Assembly (NCBI GenBank): GCA_016882285.1
Contig: VGQS01000006.1
Span: 1 to 47,111, forward strand
Source: Cyanobacteria bacterium K_DeepCast_35m_m2_155
GTDB taxonomy: Bacteria > Cyanobacteriota > Cyanobacteriia > PCC-6307 > Cyanobiaceae
Length of the DNA: 47,111 nucleotides
Direction of reading: 5' to 3'
Shown here piece after piece: positions 9,265-19,622 of this stretch (within the stretch, counting starts at the first letter, position 1; the number at the start of each line of letters is the position of its first letter). Position numbers and translations under genes: made by a program. Below the pieces are notes generated by a model. It was given only the letters and a program-made list of their open reading frames with translations, did no database searches and was not told the DNA's origin.

Positions 9265-12200
9265 TCAGAAGCGGAAAAACAGCTGCAGCTGACCCTGCAG
9301 GGCTCCTTGACTGTCGACTGAACCTTGCACGTTGAGGATGTCCGTGGCCCGCACATTCAAGTTGAGCTGGGGGGGCACATCCGAGCGATTCGGCGCCGCC
9401 AGTACCGACACATTGAAGCGCTCGGTGATGTCCAGGCCGATCTCTGAACCGAGCACAAGCTGCGGGGCCAGGCGCTGCGATTGCAGCACGGCCTGGTTGG
9501 TCACGTTGGGGTTCAGATAGGTGGGGTACAGGGCGAAGCTGACCCGCTGGCCGAAGGCATCGCTCAGTCCGCCCAGCACCGGTGAGAGCAGGGTCTGCCC
9601 CACCACCGTGGCGATGGCGGCACCGGCGCCGGCGCCGCCCAGCCCGGCCAGGGAGTTGCCGCCGATCAGGGCAATCAGCTTCGATTCAGGCAACGGCGGG
9701 CTGCTGCGCAGGCGGATGCTTTGCGCCAGACGATCGGCTGGACCGCTGACCGTCACGGTGATGCGCACCAGATTCAGTTGATTGAGATTGCTCAAGCCCC
9801 CTTGGGCCTCGATCTCGGCCAGCGAGGGGCTGCCGGCGCTGCCCAGCCCAGAGATCGCGACGCTGTCGGCAACCCGGGTGCGCATGGCGATGTCGAGATA
9901 GGGCACTAGCCCTAGGGCCGGCGTGAACACGGCCACATTGGGAGCATCAGGATCAAGGCTGAAGCTGGTGGTGAACAGGTTCAGCCGGCCCTGCAGCAGC
10001 CGCACCACACCGCGGGCACGCAGCGTGGGGTCAAGGCGCCCTGTGAGCCGCAGCAGACCGGCCGATTTGAAGCTGGCGGCATTGGGAATGACGATCCTGA
10101 GGTTGGGACCGAGCTTGACCCTGAGGTCGTTGAAGCCGAGCGGTTTGAAGCGCGGCACGGCCTGCAGCACGTTGCGGCTGCTGTTGGTCTGGGCCTCCGC
10201 TCCGATCAACAGCAGGGGACTCTGGAAGTCCCAGTTTTCCTGCAGCAGCTGGCTCACCGATTGGCGCGGTGCCTGGGGCTTGCTGCTGGGTCGGGCTGCC
10301 ACCAGGCGGCCGGGCTGGGCATTGATGCTGCCGCGATCGACGGCCACCTCACCGGCCATTTGCAGATCGCTCAGGCTGCCGCCGATCTCGAGCTGTCCAT
10401 CGGCGATGGCCGTGATGCGCGGCACGCTGAAGGGCACCTGGTTCAGTTGGACGGTCAGGGGGGGCTGGGTGCTGGTCGGAGTCACCAGGCCCAGATGCCC
10501 CGACGCCGTGATGCTGCCGGCTGGACCGACCTGGGCCCTGAGCTCTTGCACCAGCAGCTGCTCAAAGTCGAAGACGATCGTGGCTTCGAGGGCCTCGACG
10601 GTTTGCTTGAGCAGGCTTAGCTGGCCATCGCGAATGCGCAGGAAGCCATTGGCGATCGGTTTGCTGACGCTGCCGCGCAACAGCAGCTGCAGATCGGCAC
10701 TGCCCTTGCGCCAGAGCAGATCGGGTTCGGCAAGTGCCGTCAACATCCGCAGGCCATCGTCGCGGCTGGCCAGACGCAACTCCAGACCCTGGCGGTCTGG
10801 ATCAAGCGGCAGCACACCAGCCAGATCAATGCTGCTGGAGGTTCCCTCGGCCTGCAGCGCCAGATCCAACTTCAGAGCATCGCCAGCCAGCACCACCTCG
10901 CCCCGGCTCAGGCGCAGGGAGCGGCCGGCCAGTTCGGCCCCGGTGAGCCCCAGCGCCAGGTTGAGTTCGCGCCGCCCACGTCCCAGGCCGTAGCGCCCTT
11001 GGAGCGTCAGAGCCCCACGCAGACTGTCGGGTACCGGGGTTAACAGGGCCAGCAGGCTGAGCGGCAGATTGCTGAGATCGAAGCTGCCCTGCCCCAGGGT
11101 CAGCGGACCGTCGAGCCGCAGGGTGACGGGCTCTGTGCTCAGCACCAGGTCTTGCTCCTGCTCAGCCAGCCACAGGTGCCCCTTGGCAGCCAGATCCAGC
11201 TTGAGCTGGCGCGCGGTAGGCCCGCGGACGCCGAGATCAGCGTCGACACGAAGCCGCAACTGGCGCAGCCGCTGCTGCAACGAGGCCCCATCGCCGCCGG
11301 TTCTGCCACTGGCGATCAGCTGGGCTCTGGCATCTGCCAGGGCGCCCAGTTGCTGCTGCAGGCTCTGCCCCAGCGTGGTGATCATCAGCGTTCCAAGATC
11401 ACTGGCCCTGCCAGCCGCGCGTTGCTCGCGGCCCTGCCACTGGGGCCAGCGGTCCACCACTTGCTGCAGCGTGTCGCGCTCGAGTGCCCGGGCCGACACG
11501 TGCAAGGCCAGAGCACCGCGCCTGCCGCCACGGGCCTCGAGGCTCAATTGGCTTTGCGCTGTCGGCTTGAGCTGCCCTTGGAGCTGATAGCGCTCGCGCC
11601 CGTAGCGCCCCTGCAGCGAGGCGCTCATCAGGCGCAACCCCAGCACGCTGGGGCGTTGCAGTTCGGCGCTGCCACTGAAGCCAAACGGTTGCAGGCCCAC
11701 CTGCCCGGTGCCGCTCAAACGGCCGCGCAGCCCCTGGGGCAGGGCTCTTGGGCCCAGGCGCAAGGCCAGCCCGTCGAGCAGGAGAGCCCTGGCCTGCCAG
11801 CGATAGGCACTCGGCTTGCCCCGCAAGCTGAGCTCACCGTCTCCGCGCTTCAAGCTGATGCTTGTCGGCAGCCATCGCGGGTTGAACGAGGCTTTCAGGC
11901 GGGCCTCAGGTGCTGGCGCCAGCGACAGCATGGACAGCTCGCCGCCACCGGCTGCAGAGCCCTGCCAGCGGCCCTGCCACAGCTCGTTCAGCACCAGGGG
12001 CCCAGCGCCCAGCTGGTCCACGGACAGCTCAAGCTCGGGTACCAGAGCCGCAAGCGGCCCGCTGATGCGTCCCTGGGCATCGAGGCTGCCGGCAAGTTGC
12101 GCACCCACCAGCGGCTGTAGGCGCGCCAGCGGGTAACGAGACAGGTTGAGCTCCAGTTGCAAGGGGCCGCTCTGCAGGCCGCGGCCGGGCTTGAGCTGCA

Positions 12201-13485
12201 GCGGCAGCGCGCCGCTGGCCTGCAGGTGCTCGCTGCGCAGCGACACCAGCCGCAGGGGCGTCTGTGTTGGCTTCCAGCTCAGTTCGGCGCGCCAGGGGCC
12301 CAGCAGAGGATCACGCCTGTTGCTCAGGTTGAGCTTCAGTTGCGGCTGACGCCAGCTGCCGCGCAACGTCAGCTCGCCAGTGAACTGTTGTTGCTGCAGC
12401 CAGCCCGGTAGCCGTTGGCCTTGGGGCAGATCGCCAGGCCAAATGGCCAGCTGGCTGCTCAGGGCCAAGGTCCTCTGCACGGGACCCTTGAGCTGCATGG
12501 ACGAGCGACCTCGCCTGAGCTCGAGCGTCTCCAGGCTCAGCCCCTTGCCGTTGATCCACCGCGCCTGGCCGCGCGCCTGGGCCTGCCAGGTCCCCCAGCG
12601 CACCGTGGTGGGTTGCAGGGTCAGCCGTTGCTGCTGACAGCTCAGCACCAGGCGCTCGATGCCGCGGCCGCCGCTCGCCTGTGGCCCTGGCCAGAGCAAA
12701 CCCTGGAGCTGCAGGTTGCCTTGACAACTGCTGCGTTGCGGGGCCAGCTGCAGCATCACCTGGCCCGACGCTTGGCCAGGTGCACGCAAGCGGCTGTTGA
12801 TCGGCAGCAGGGCCGCCATGTCGCTGAGCCTGAGCCGATCAAGCGCCAGTCCGAGGCGCCATTGACTGGGCCGCCAGCCGCCATGGCCGCTGACCCTGAG
12901 GCTGCCGCCTCCCGTCTGCGGACGCAACACGGCATCGAGCGCCAGGCGGCGGCGCTGCAGCTGCAGATCAAGCGCGCCGCTGAGGGCAAAACGTCCGCTC
13001 TGCTGCGGCAGGGTGAGCGCTGCGCTCTGGCGCAGCACCACGCGCAAGGCCAGGGCGGGCGGCTTGGCCCGGGGCCGGCTGGGCGGCAAGGACCAATAGC
13101 GGCCCTGCTCGTTGGCGATCAGTTCGGCCGCTGCGCCGCCCACTGCAAGCTCAAGGCTGGGCAGTCCGTTTTTGATCGTGGCGATGGGGGCCAGAGCCAA
13201 CTGCAGCGACTGCGCCGTGACCTTGGAGCGTCCGCTGGCGGTTGGTTTGAGCTGGCTGGGACCGACCAGCAGGCCCCAGGGCCGCAGACCCACGTAGTCC
13301 CCCAGCCCTAGGGGCTGGCCGAGCTGGCGGCTGAGGGTCTGCTCCAGCTGCGGCTTGAATTGCCGGTACAGGCCCGCCGCGAGTCGATCGCTGGCAAGCA
13401 GGCCAAGGGCCACAGAGCCAAGTGCGCCGGCACCAATCAGCAGGGGGCGCCTGGGCCAGGGCAAGAGCACGATTCCCCGGTACAA
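9265..13485 (-). CDS. tamB: TamB/DUF490-domain translocation and assembly protein
   Basis: 1406 residues. One N-terminal hydrophobic segment (LLIGAGALGSVALGLLASDR) anchors it in the inner membrane, followed by a very long, repetitive beta-rich region rich in 'LQL..G.L' strands, and a C-terminal DUF490/TamB domain (about residues 1000-1406) ending in a short beta-strand and Phe (LQGQLQLFFRF). TamB-like proteins span the periplasm and are implicated in outer-membrane protein insertion or lipid transport. The tracked start is a TTG at 13485; a GTG five codons later would also keep the membrane anchor. It is first in the leftward operon, divergent from the Ycf51-family gene with only 55 bp between. 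Confidence 0.9.
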   Translation of the reverse strand: MYRGIVLLPWPRRPLLIGAGALGSVALGLLASDRLAAGLYRQFKPQLEQTLSRQLGQPLGLGDYVGLRPWGLLVGPSQLKPTASGRSKVTAQSLQLALAPIATIKNGLPSLELAVGGAAAELIANEQGRYWSLPPSRPRAKPPALALRVVLRQSAALTLPQQSGRFALSGALDLQLQRRRLALDAVLRPQTGGGSLRVSGHGGWRPSQWRLGLALDRLRLSDMAALLPINSRLRAPGQASGQVMLQLAPQRSSCQGNLQLQGLLWPGPQASGGRGIERLVLSCQQQRLTLQPTTVRWGTWQAQARGQARWINGKGLSLETLELRRGRSSMQLKGPVQRTLALSSQLAIWPGDLPQGQRLPGWLQQQQFTGELTLRGSWRQPQLKLNLSNRRDPLLGPWRAELSWKPTQTPLRLVSLRSEHLQASGALPLQLKPGRGLQSGPLQLELNLSRYPLARLQPLVGAQLAGSLDAQGRISGPLAALVPELELSVDQLGAGPLVLNELWQGRWQGSAAGGGELSMLSLAPAPEARLKASFNPRWLPTSISLKRGDGELSLRGKPSAYRWQARALLLDGLALRLGPRALPQGLRGRLSGTGQVGLQPFGFSGSAELQRPSVLGLRLMSASLQGRYGRERYQLQGQLKPTAQSQLSLEARGGRRGALALHVSARALERDTLQQVVDRWPQWQGREQRAAGRASDLGTLMITTLGQSLQQQLGALADARAQLIASGRTGGDGASLQQRLRQLRLRVDADLGVRGPTARQLKLDLAAKGHLWLAEQEQDLVLSTEPVTLRLDGPLTLGQGSFDLSNLPLSLLALLTPVPDSLRGALTLQGRYGLGRGRRELNLALGLTGAELAGRSLRLSRGEVVLAGDALKLDLALQAEGTSSSIDLAGVLPLDPDRQGLELRLASRDDGLRMLTALAEPDLLWRKGSADLQLLLRGSVSKPIANGFLRIRDGQLSLLKQTVEALEATIVFDFEQLLVQELRAQVGPAGSITASGHLGLVTPTSTQPPLTVQLNQVPFSVPRITAIADGQLEIGGSLSDLQMAGEVAVDRGSINAQPGRLVAARPSSKPQAPRQSVSQLLQENWDFQSPLLLIGAEAQTNSSRNVLQAVPRFKPLGFNDLRVKLGPNLRIVIPNAASFKSAGLLRLTGRLDPTLRARGVVRLLQGRLNLFTTSFSLDPDAPNVAVFTPALGLVPYLDIAMRTRVADSVAISGLGSAGSPSLAEIEAQGGLSNLNQLNLVRITVTVSGPADRLAQSIRLRSSPPLPESKLIALIGGNSLAGLGGAGAGAAIATVVGQTLLSPVLGGLSDAFGQRVSFALYPTYLNPNVTNQAVLQSQRLAPQLVLGSEIGLDITERFNVSVLAAPNRSDVPPQLNLNVRATDILNVQGSVDSQGALQGQLQLFFRF

Positions 13486-13540
13486 CCGGGGGGAGCGTTC
13501 GGCGCAATATAAGGGGCTTGCCCTGTCTTACCCAGTCCCC

Positions 13541-14005
13541 ATGCCGACCGATCCGATCCTGCTCGAGGCTGGCCGGTGGCTGGGCATCGCCAGCGGTGTC
13601 CTGTTTCTGACAATGCTGCTGGGCTTTCGGCTGGGCTGGGGGATCCGTTTCCGCCTGGTCGGTGTCACAAGCTTCACCACGCTGCTGGCGATTTCGTGTG
13701 TGGCGTTTGCGATCAGCTACCGCCCTCGGGTCGCGATCGAAGGCGCGGTGTCGGTGCCGATCGTCTACGACAACGGCGCCGATCTGGTGATCGCCGCGGC
13801 CCCCGCCAGCCTGGAGCCGGCGGCCGTCGCCCCCAGCCTGCAGCAGGTCGCACTCAACCTGCGTGGCAGTGGTCGCAACACCGCCGACGGTCTGGTGACC
13901 GTGCGGCTGCGGCGCATCGAGCCCGCCGGTGACGGTCTGGACCGCCCGGTGGTGCTGGCCGAAGTGCAACGGGATCTGGTCACCGGGGCCGTGATCCCCC
14001 GCTGA
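13541..14005 (+). CDS. Ycf51-family (DUF2518) membrane protein
   Basis: 154 residues from the ATG at 13541; the track start at 13355 would run back into tamB. Two membrane segments are visible (LGIASGVLFLTMLLGFRLGW and LVGVTSFTTLLAISCVAFAI), followed by a soluble domain with the conserved VAIEGAVSVPIVYDNG stretch. This pattern is that of the Ycf51 family, found in cyanobacteria and some plastids and of unknown function. It shares a 55-bp divergent region with tamB, in which I see GCAATATAAGGG as the only AT-rich promoter-like element. The next gene begins 1 bp after its stop. Confidence 0.85.
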   Translation: MPTDPILLEAGRWLGIASGVLFLTMLLGFRLGWGIRFRLVGVTSFTTLLAISCVAFAISYRPRVAIEGAVSVPIVYDNGADLVIAAAPASLEPAAVAPSLQQVALNLRGSGRNTADGLVTVRLRRIEPAGDGLDRPVVLAEVQRDLVTGAVIPR

Positions 14006-14006
14006 G

Positions 14007-14408
14007 ATGGATGATCTCAACGCGCTGCCTGCTCACTTCAGCCGCGAAATCAAGCGTCTGCGCGAGGCGGGCATCACCAGCTGGGCTGCCCTGGCTGCGC
14101 TCGATGCGGCGATGCTGCGCAGTCTGGGTCGCGCTGGTGGCGCCAGTGAAGCGCGGTTGATCCGGTTGCGGGCCCAGGCGCGCCTGGTGGTCGATGTCGA
14201 GCTGGCACCCGGTGATGCCGCCTTGCTGTTGCACGCCGGCATTGCCACCAGCCAAGGCCTGGCCCAGGCTGAGCCCCATCGCCTGCTCCAGCAGGTGGTG
14301 CGGCTGCAGCGCCGTCTGATCGGTGCAGCAGCCGTGCCGCTCGATCTGACGACCCTGCGCGGCTGGATCCGCCGGGCCGCATCCAGCGCCGGTCGCTCGA
14401 CGAACTGA
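14007..14408 (+). CDS. DUF4332-like helix-hairpin-helix protein
   Basis: 133 residues, no signal peptide. Two related blocks can be seen: LREAGITSWAALAALDAAML (about residues 18-37) and LLLHAGIATSQGLAQAEPHR (about 73-92). Both follow the 'L..aGI.t...La' pattern of helix-hairpin-helix repeats found in DUF4332 proteins of cyanobacteria. The biochemical role is unknown; HhH repeats often contact nucleic acid or other proteins. Starts with ATG one base after the Ycf51-family stop, so the two are probably translated together. Confidence 0.7.
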   Translation: MDDLNALPAHFSREIKRLREAGITSWAALAALDAAMLRSLGRAGGASEARLIRLRAQARLVVDVELAPGDAALLLHAGIATSQGLAQAEPHRLLQQVVRLQRRLIGAAAVPLDLTTLRGWIRRAASSAGRSTN

Positions 14409-14453
14409 CCCTGTGCCAAGGCAGAGCGGTCCTGGCTTTCCTGCAATGGAGTG

Positions 14454-14777
14454 ATGACTAGCGTGCTGCCCATGCAGCGTCCACTGCCCGCCAATCCACG
14501 CCGCCGCGTCGCTGCCTCAGCGTTGGCTCTGCTGGCTGTGATCTGTTGCGGGCCAGGTGCATCCGCCCAGCAGTCGGCCCTGCTGGAGTCGGTCAAGCAA
14601 AACCCCCAGCGGGGCAAGGATCTCTGCCTGCAGCTGCGTCAACTCAACGCCCAAGGCCAGAGCTTTACCTCAGCGCAGGTCACCACAGCCGTTGCCCGTC
14701 AGGAGAACCTCAGTGCTGCTGATGCCGAAGTGCTGGTCACCTACGTGGTGGGCTTTTATTGCCCCGACGTGCGTTGA
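14454..14777 (+). CDS. Small secreted hypothetical protein
   Basis: About 107 residues. A twin-basic stretch ([19 protein letters not shown]) followed by GASAQQ looks like a signal peptide cleaved after ASA. The mature part is short and helical, has two cysteines (DLCLQL and FYCPDV) that could form a disulfide, and ends at FYCPDVR. ATG at 14454 has a GGAGTG sequence just upstream; GTG at 14451 is an alternative. I do not recognise the family. Its stop is directly followed by the GTG start of the hydrolase gene. Confidence 0.7.
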   Translation: MTSVLPMQRPLPANPRRRVAASALALLAVICCGPGASAQQSALLESVKQNPQRGKDLCLQLRQLNAQGQSFTSAQVTTAVARQENLSAADAEVLVTYVVGFYCPDVR

Positions 14778-16364
14778 GTGAATCACCCGGTCGTCAGCTC
14801 TGACCAGAGCCTGATCTGCCGCGATGGCACCGCCCTGATCGCGCGGGTGTGGCAGCCCGAGGGGGCTGGCAGCTGGCCAGTTCTGCTGATGCGTCAGCCC
14901 TACGGACGGGCGATCGCCTCCACCCCGGTCTATGCCCACCCCAGCTGGTATGCGGCCCACGGTTATGTGGTGGTCGTCCAGGACGTGCGCGGCAGCGGCG
15001 ACTCAGGCGGCAGCTTTGCGGGCTTTGCCCAAGAGGCGCACGATGCGGCAGAGACCGTGCTTTGGGCGCGGCAGTTGCCAGGCAGCAACGGTCGCGTGGG
15101 CACCTATGGCTTTTCCTATCAGGGCCTCACCCAACTGCTGAACCACGATCCCCGGGGCCGCCCCGAAGCCCTGCCCGACGCGCTGGCCCCAGCCATGTGC
15201 GGGCTCGATGAGCAGCGTCACTGGTGCAGCTCCGCAGGGGCCCAGTGGTGGGCACTGTCGCTGGGCTGGGGGCTGCAGCTGGCCGCTTTGCAGTGCCGCC
15301 GCCGCGGCGATCAGCATGGCTGGAGCGCGATTGCCGGCAGTCTGCAAAGCGGGGCTTTTCTGCGCGATGGCTTGGCGCTGCTGCAGCAGCATGACCCCGC
15401 CAACATGGTGCTGGCGTGGTTGCAGCGCCAGGCGGGCAGCGGCTCCGACCGGCCGCCCCACGCCGTCGATCCGCAGCTGTGGCACAAGCCCATGCTGCTG
15501 ATCGGTGGTTGGCACGATCCCCAGCTCGAGGGGGTGCTCGACCTGTATGGCCGCGCACGCTCGGCCGGTGCGCAGCCTGTGTTGCATATCGGTGCCTGGA
15601 CACACCTGCACTGGCAGGGCGGTTTGGATCGCCAGCAACTGGCCTTTTTTGACCGTCACCTCAAGCCTGAGGGTGCTGCGCCTGCCGCTGCGAACACAGT
15701 CCAGCTTCAGGAGGTTTTGGCCGGCAGCTGGTGGCAGCGCGCGCCTGAGCGCTCGAGCGCCCAGCGCTGGGGGTTGCGCAGTTCAGGCTTGGCGGCCATC
15801 GATGCCTCTGAAGGCGAGCTCACTGGCGGTGCCGCCAGTGGTGAGGTCACGCTCGTGCATGATCCCTGGCGCCCCCTGGCTGGCCGGGGCGGGCATCTGG
15901 GCCTCGATGCCGGCTTGATCGAGCGCGGTGATCTCGATGCGCGCAGCGATGTCGCCTGCTTCACCACAGAGCCCATCGAGGCCGAGCTTGAGTTGTTTGG
16001 CCGGCCTGAGCTGCGTGTGCTGGCCAGCGCCGATCAGCCCGGTTTCGACCTTTGCGTTGCGCTCTCCAGGCTCGATCCCGATGGCGCCGTGCTGCAGCTC
16101 ACAACCGGCGTGTGCCGTTGTCTGGGGGAGGGGTGCCTTGAGCCCCAGCGTCGCAGCGTTGCGCTGCAGCCCCTGCTCGCCCGCCTGCAGCGTGGTGATC
16201 GGCTGCGGCTGTCGATTGGCCTGGCGGCCTGGCCCCAGATCGCCGTCAACCCCGGCACCGGTGAGCCGGCCGCCCCCGTTGGCCCCTTGCACCGGGTCAT
16301 CACCGTGGCGCTTGGGCTCACGGATGCCAGCCTCTGCATCAACCCTTTGGTTGGGGCAAACTGA
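14778..16364 (+). CDS. CocE/NonD-family serine hydrolase
   Basis: 528 residues starting with GTG immediately after the previous stop. The N-terminal alpha/beta-hydrolase domain has the nucleophile in GTYGFSYQGLTQ (Ser113), preceded by VQDVRGSGDSGG; the acid is probably in LIGGWHDPQLEG and the histidine in GAWTHLHW. The C-terminal half is a jelly-roll domain like that of X-Pro dipeptidyl-peptidases and cocaine esterase (AELELFGRPELRVL). Substrate may be an acyl ester or peptide; it cannot be told from sequence. No signal peptide is evident. Confidence 0.87.
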   Translation: MNHPVVSSDQSLICRDGTALIARVWQPEGAGSWPVLLMRQPYGRAIASTPVYAHPSWYAAHGYVVVVQDVRGSGDSGGSFAGFAQEAHDAAETVLWARQLPGSNGRVGTYGFSYQGLTQLLNHDPRGRPEALPDALAPAMCGLDEQRHWCSSAGAQWWALSLGWGLQLAALQCRRRGDQHGWSAIAGSLQSGAFLRDGLALLQQHDPANMVLAWLQRQAGSGSDRPPHAVDPQLWHKPMLLIGGWHDPQLEGVLDLYGRARSAGAQPVLHIGAWTHLHWQGGLDRQQLAFFDRHLKPEGAAPAAANTVQLQEVLAGSWWQRAPERSSAQRWGLRSSGLAAIDASEGELTGGAASGEVTLVHDPWRPLAGRGGHLGLDAGLIERGDLDARSDVACFTTEPIEAELELFGRPELRVLASADQPGFDLCVALSRLDPDGAVLQLTTGVCRCLGEGCLEPQRRSVALQPLLARLQRGDRLRLSIGLAAWPQIAVNPGTGEPAAPVGPLHRVITVALGLTDASLCINPLVGAN

Positions 16365-16384
16365 GCCCGCTCAGCTCCGTTTCC

Positions 16385-17155
16385 ATGCCGCGCCGCCACG
16401 GGTTTCATCGCTCCTGCATCGGTCTGGGGTCTGCGCTGTGGCTCGCTGCGGCAGCGAGTGCGCTGCCAGGGTTCGCGCAACCAGCTGTCCAGCAGCAGAG
16501 CACTACAGCCCCGAGTGCCCAGGCTCCCGCGCTGAGCGTCGAGCAGGCCCGCGCAGCGGCGACCCGCGTGTTCGATGTGATCCAGCGTGGTGATGCCAAG
16601 GCCCGTTACAGCCAGTTCTCACCCGAGATGCAGGCCGTGACGAGCCCGTCGATGATCGCTGCCACCATGCGCTCACAGCCCAAGGTGCTCAGCTACAAGC
16701 TGCTGAGTGTGCAGAGCTCGCTCAATGGCAGCACCGTTGAGGCAGATCTGACCACCACGGCTGGACCGCGCACGGTCTTTCTGGTGCTGACCAGTGCGGG
16801 CAAGATCGCTCGCTATTACTTCGATCGCATCGACGATTCGACCAGTCAGGTCGCCAGCCAGTTCATGCAGGCGCTGAGCACAGGTCACTTCATCACCGCC
16901 CATAGTTTTTTGAGCCCCCTGTTCCAGAGCGACATCACGCCAGAAGCCCTGCAGTCCAAATGGCTGGGCCTGCAGCGCGAAACCGGTGCCTTTGTGAGTT
17001 TGGGCCGCGTTGTCGAAGCCGAGACCACCCCCGATTCGCGGCTTGTGTTGGTGAATGTTCAGTTCAACCGGCTGACTGAAAACGTGTTTGTCGTGCTCAA
17101 CAACGCCAATCAGATCACCGGGCTTGATTTCCCGCAGAACGATCAGGCTCCATAA
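16385..17155 (+). CDS. Secreted protein with two DUF3887-like domains
   Basis: 256 residues. An N-terminal signal sequence (GLGSALWLAAAASALPGFAQ) is followed by a Gln/Thr/Ala linker. The rest looks like an internal duplication: AAATRVFDVIQRGDAKARYSQF in the first half corresponds to VASQFMQALSTGHFITAHSFLS in the second, each followed by a beta-rich segment (TVEADLTTTAGPRTVFLVL and LVLVNVQFNRLTENVFVVL). This NTF2-like, DUF3887-type fold is common in secreted bacterial proteins, function unknown. It lies 20 bp after the hydrolase, probably in the same operon. Confidence 0.75.
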   Translation: MPRRHGFHRSCIGLGSALWLAAAASALPGFAQPAVQQQSTTAPSAQAPALSVEQARAAATRVFDVIQRGDAKARYSQFSPEMQAVTSPSMIAATMRSQPKVLSYKLLSVQSSLNGSTVEADLTTTAGPRTVFLVLTSAGKIARYYFDRIDDSTSQVASQFMQALSTGHFITAHSFLSPLFQSDITPEALQSKWLGLQRETGAFVSLGRVVEAETTPDSRLVLVNVQFNRLTENVFVVLNNANQITGLDFPQNDQAP

Positions 17156-17228
17156 GTTCGTTCGCTGAAGCAAGGCGCCGCTGCTGGAAAAACGGGCTTA
17201 AGCTCCCGGCTCCGCCCGCTTCGCACCC

Positions 17229-19562
17229 ATGGCCACGCTGAGCCTCGACTGGATGGTTGAGGACGCCCATCGCCTGGCCGAGTGTCGTCACGATCACCCT
17301 TTTGCGGTGCTGGGTCCTCAGCCGCTGGAGTCGGGTGGCTGGGTGGTGCGGGTCTGGATGCCCGAAGCCGAATCGGTTGAGCTGCTGCTCCAGGGCCATG
17401 GAGCAGCAGCCGGCATCGCTCTGGAGACCCCCAATCACCCCTGGGTGTTTGAAACCCAGCTCGACCATGACCCCGGCAGCGCCTACCAGCTCAGGGTGCG
17501 CCGCGGCGGCATCGAGCACAGCCAGCACGATCCCTGGTCCTTCAGGGCCGAGTGGATGGGCGAACTGGACCGGTTGCTGTTTGCCGAGGGCAACCACCAC
17601 CACATCTGGCGCAAGATGGGCGCCCACCTCACCGAGCGTGATGGCGTCGCCGGTGTGATGTTCTGCCTGTGGGCCCCGAACGCCCGCAGCGTGGCGGTGC
17701 TGGGCAACTTCAACACCTGGGATGGTCGCCTGCATCCGATGCAGAGCCGCACCGGGGGCTGCTGGGAGCTGTTCATCCCGGGGCTTGGCTCAGGCGAGGT
17801 CTACAAGTACGAGATCAGAACCCAGCAGGGTCACTGCTACCAGAAGGCCGACCCCTATGGCTTCCGCCACGAGGTCCGTCCCGCCAATGCCTCGATCGTG
17901 GAGCCTATGGATCAGGGCCGCTACCCCTGGAGCGATACGGGCTGGTTGTCCGAGCGAGACAGCCGCAACCCCCTGGAGCAGCCGATTGCCGTGTACGAGA
18001 TGCACCTCGGCAGCTGGATGCATGCCAGTGCCGATGCCCCCTACATCGAGGCTGATGGCACCCCCCGCCCGCCGGTGCCCGCCGCCGACCTCAAGCCCGA
18101 AGCCCGTCTGCTCACCTACCCCGAGCTGGCCGAGCGGCTGATCCCTTACGTCAAGGCTCGCGGCTTCACCCACATTGAGCTGCTGCCGATCTCGGAGCAC
18201 CCCTTCGATGGCTCCTGGGGGTATCAGGTCACCGGTTGGTATGCGCCCACCAGCCGCTACGGCACGCCCGATGAGTTCCGTGCCTTTGTGGACCGCTGTC
18301 ACGCCGAGGGCATTGGTGTGATTCTCGACTGGGTGCCTGGGCACTTCCCCAAAGATGCCCATGGCCTGGCCTTCTTTGATGGGGCCCACCTCTATGAGCA
18401 TGCCGATCCCCGCATCGGTGAGCACAAGGAATGGGGCACGCTGATTTTCAATTACAGCCGCAACGAGGTGCGCAACTTCCTAGTGGCCAACCTCGTCTAC
18501 TGGTTCGAGGAGTTCCACATTGACGGCATTCGCGTCGATGCCGTCGCCTCGATGCTCTATCGCGATTATTTGCGGCCCGATGGCGAGTGGATCGCCAATG
18601 AGCACGGCGGCCGCGAGAACACTGAGGCGGTGCAGTTTCTGCAGCAGGCCAATCACGTGCTGTTCCAGCATTTTCCCGGGGCCCTCTCGATCGCTGAGGA
18701 ATCAACCACCTGGCCCATGGTGACCCAGCCGACCAACATTGGCGGTCTGGGCTTCAACCTCAAGTGGAACATGGGGTGGATGCACGACATGCTCGATTAC
18801 TTCGAGCTCGATCCCTGGTTCCGCCAGTTTCACCAGAACAACGTCACGTTCTCGATCTGGTACGCCTTCACCGAAAACTTCATGTTGGCCCTCAGCCACG
18901 ACGAGGTGGTGCACGGCAAGAGCAACCTGCTGCACAAGATGCCGGGCGATGACTGGCAGAAGTTCGCCAACGTGCGCGCCCTGCTGGCCTACATGTGGAC
19001 CCACCCGGGCAAGAAGACGATCTTCATGGGCATGGAGTTCGGTCAGCGGGCCGAATGGAACGTGTGGGGTGATCTGCAGTGGGACCTGCTGCAGCACGAG
19101 CCGCATCAGGGTCTGCAGCGCCTGGTCGACGATCTCAACAGCTTCTACAAGTCAGAGCGGGCCCTCTGGGGCGATGACTTCAGTGAGTACGGCTTCCAGT
19201 GGATCGATTGCAATGACACCCGCCACTCGGTGATCAGCTTCATGCGGCGTGAAGGCGCCACCGGCCGCTGGCTGGTGGTGGTCGCCAACTTCACCCCCCA
19301 GAGCCATTCGCATTACCGCATCGGCGTGCCCCTGGAGGGCTTCTACGATGAGGTCTTCAACACCGACGCTGAGCGTTACGGCGGCAGCAATCTGGGCAAC
19401 CTGGGCGGCAAGTTCACCGACCAGTGGTCGATCCACGGCTACGAGAACAGCCTCGATCTGTGTCTGCCGCCGCTGTCGGTGCTGGTGTTCCGCCGCGACG
19501 AGGCCCGCAGCCAGCAGCTGCTCTGTGACGAAGCGGCCCAGGCCTCTGCTGCAGCCGGCTGA
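17229..19562 (+). CDS. glgB: 1,4-alpha-glucan branching enzyme
   Basis: 777 residues. It makes alpha-1,6 branches in glycogen. An N-terminal carbohydrate-binding region (about 20-120) is followed by a CBM48 domain ([20 protein letters not shown]) and a GH13 catalytic domain. Catalytic residues are in [16 protein letters not shown] (nucleophile Asp437) and [10 protein letters not shown] (acid/base Glu490), with the conserved [11 protein letters not shown] segment. The C-terminal beta domain ends in [11 protein letters not shown]. The longer N-terminal arm is usual for cyanobacterial GlgB. A 73-bp gap separates it from the gene upstream, so it may have its own promoter. Confidence 0.98.
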   Translation: MATLSLDWMVEDAHRLAECRHDHPFAVLGPQPLESGGWVVRVWMPEAESVELLLQGHGAAAGIALETPNHPWVFETQLDHDPGSAYQLRVRRGGIEHSQHDPWSFRAEWMGELDRLLFAEGNHHHIWRKMGAHLTERDGVAGVMFCLWAPNARSVAVLGNFNTWDGRLHPMQSRTGGCWELFIPGLGSGEVYKYEIRTQQGHCYQKADPYGFRHEVRPANASIVEPMDQGRYPWSDTGWLSERDSRNPLEQPIAVYEMHLGSWMHASADAPYIEADGTPRPPVPAADLKPEARLLTYPELAERLIPYVKARGFTHIELLPISEHPFDGSWGYQVTGWYAPTSRYGTPDEFRAFVDRCHAEGIGVILDWVPGHFPKDAHGLAFFDGAHLYEHADPRIGEHKEWGTLIFNYSRNEVRNFLVANLVYWFEEFHIDGIRVDAVASMLYRDYLRPDGEWIANEHGGRENTEAVQFLQQANHVLFQHFPGALSIAEESTTWPMVTQPTNIGGLGFNLKWNMGWMHDMLDYFELDPWFRQFHQNNVTFSIWYAFTENFMLALSHDEVVHGKSNLLHKMPGDDWQKFANVRALLAYMWTHPGKKTIFMGMEFGQRAEWNVWGDLQWDLLQHEPHQGLQRLVDDLNSFYKSERALWGDDFSEYGFQWIDCNDTRHSVISFMRREGATGRWLVVVANFTPQSHSHYRIGVPLEGFYDEVFNTDAERYGGSNLGNLGGKFTDQWSIHGYENSLDLCLPPLSVLVFRRDEARSQQLLCDEAAQASAAAG

Positions 19563-19622
19563 AAGCGGGACCTGTTCAGGTAGGTTCGCTCCTGATCAGG
19601 CCCGCCCAACGCTGTTTTCACC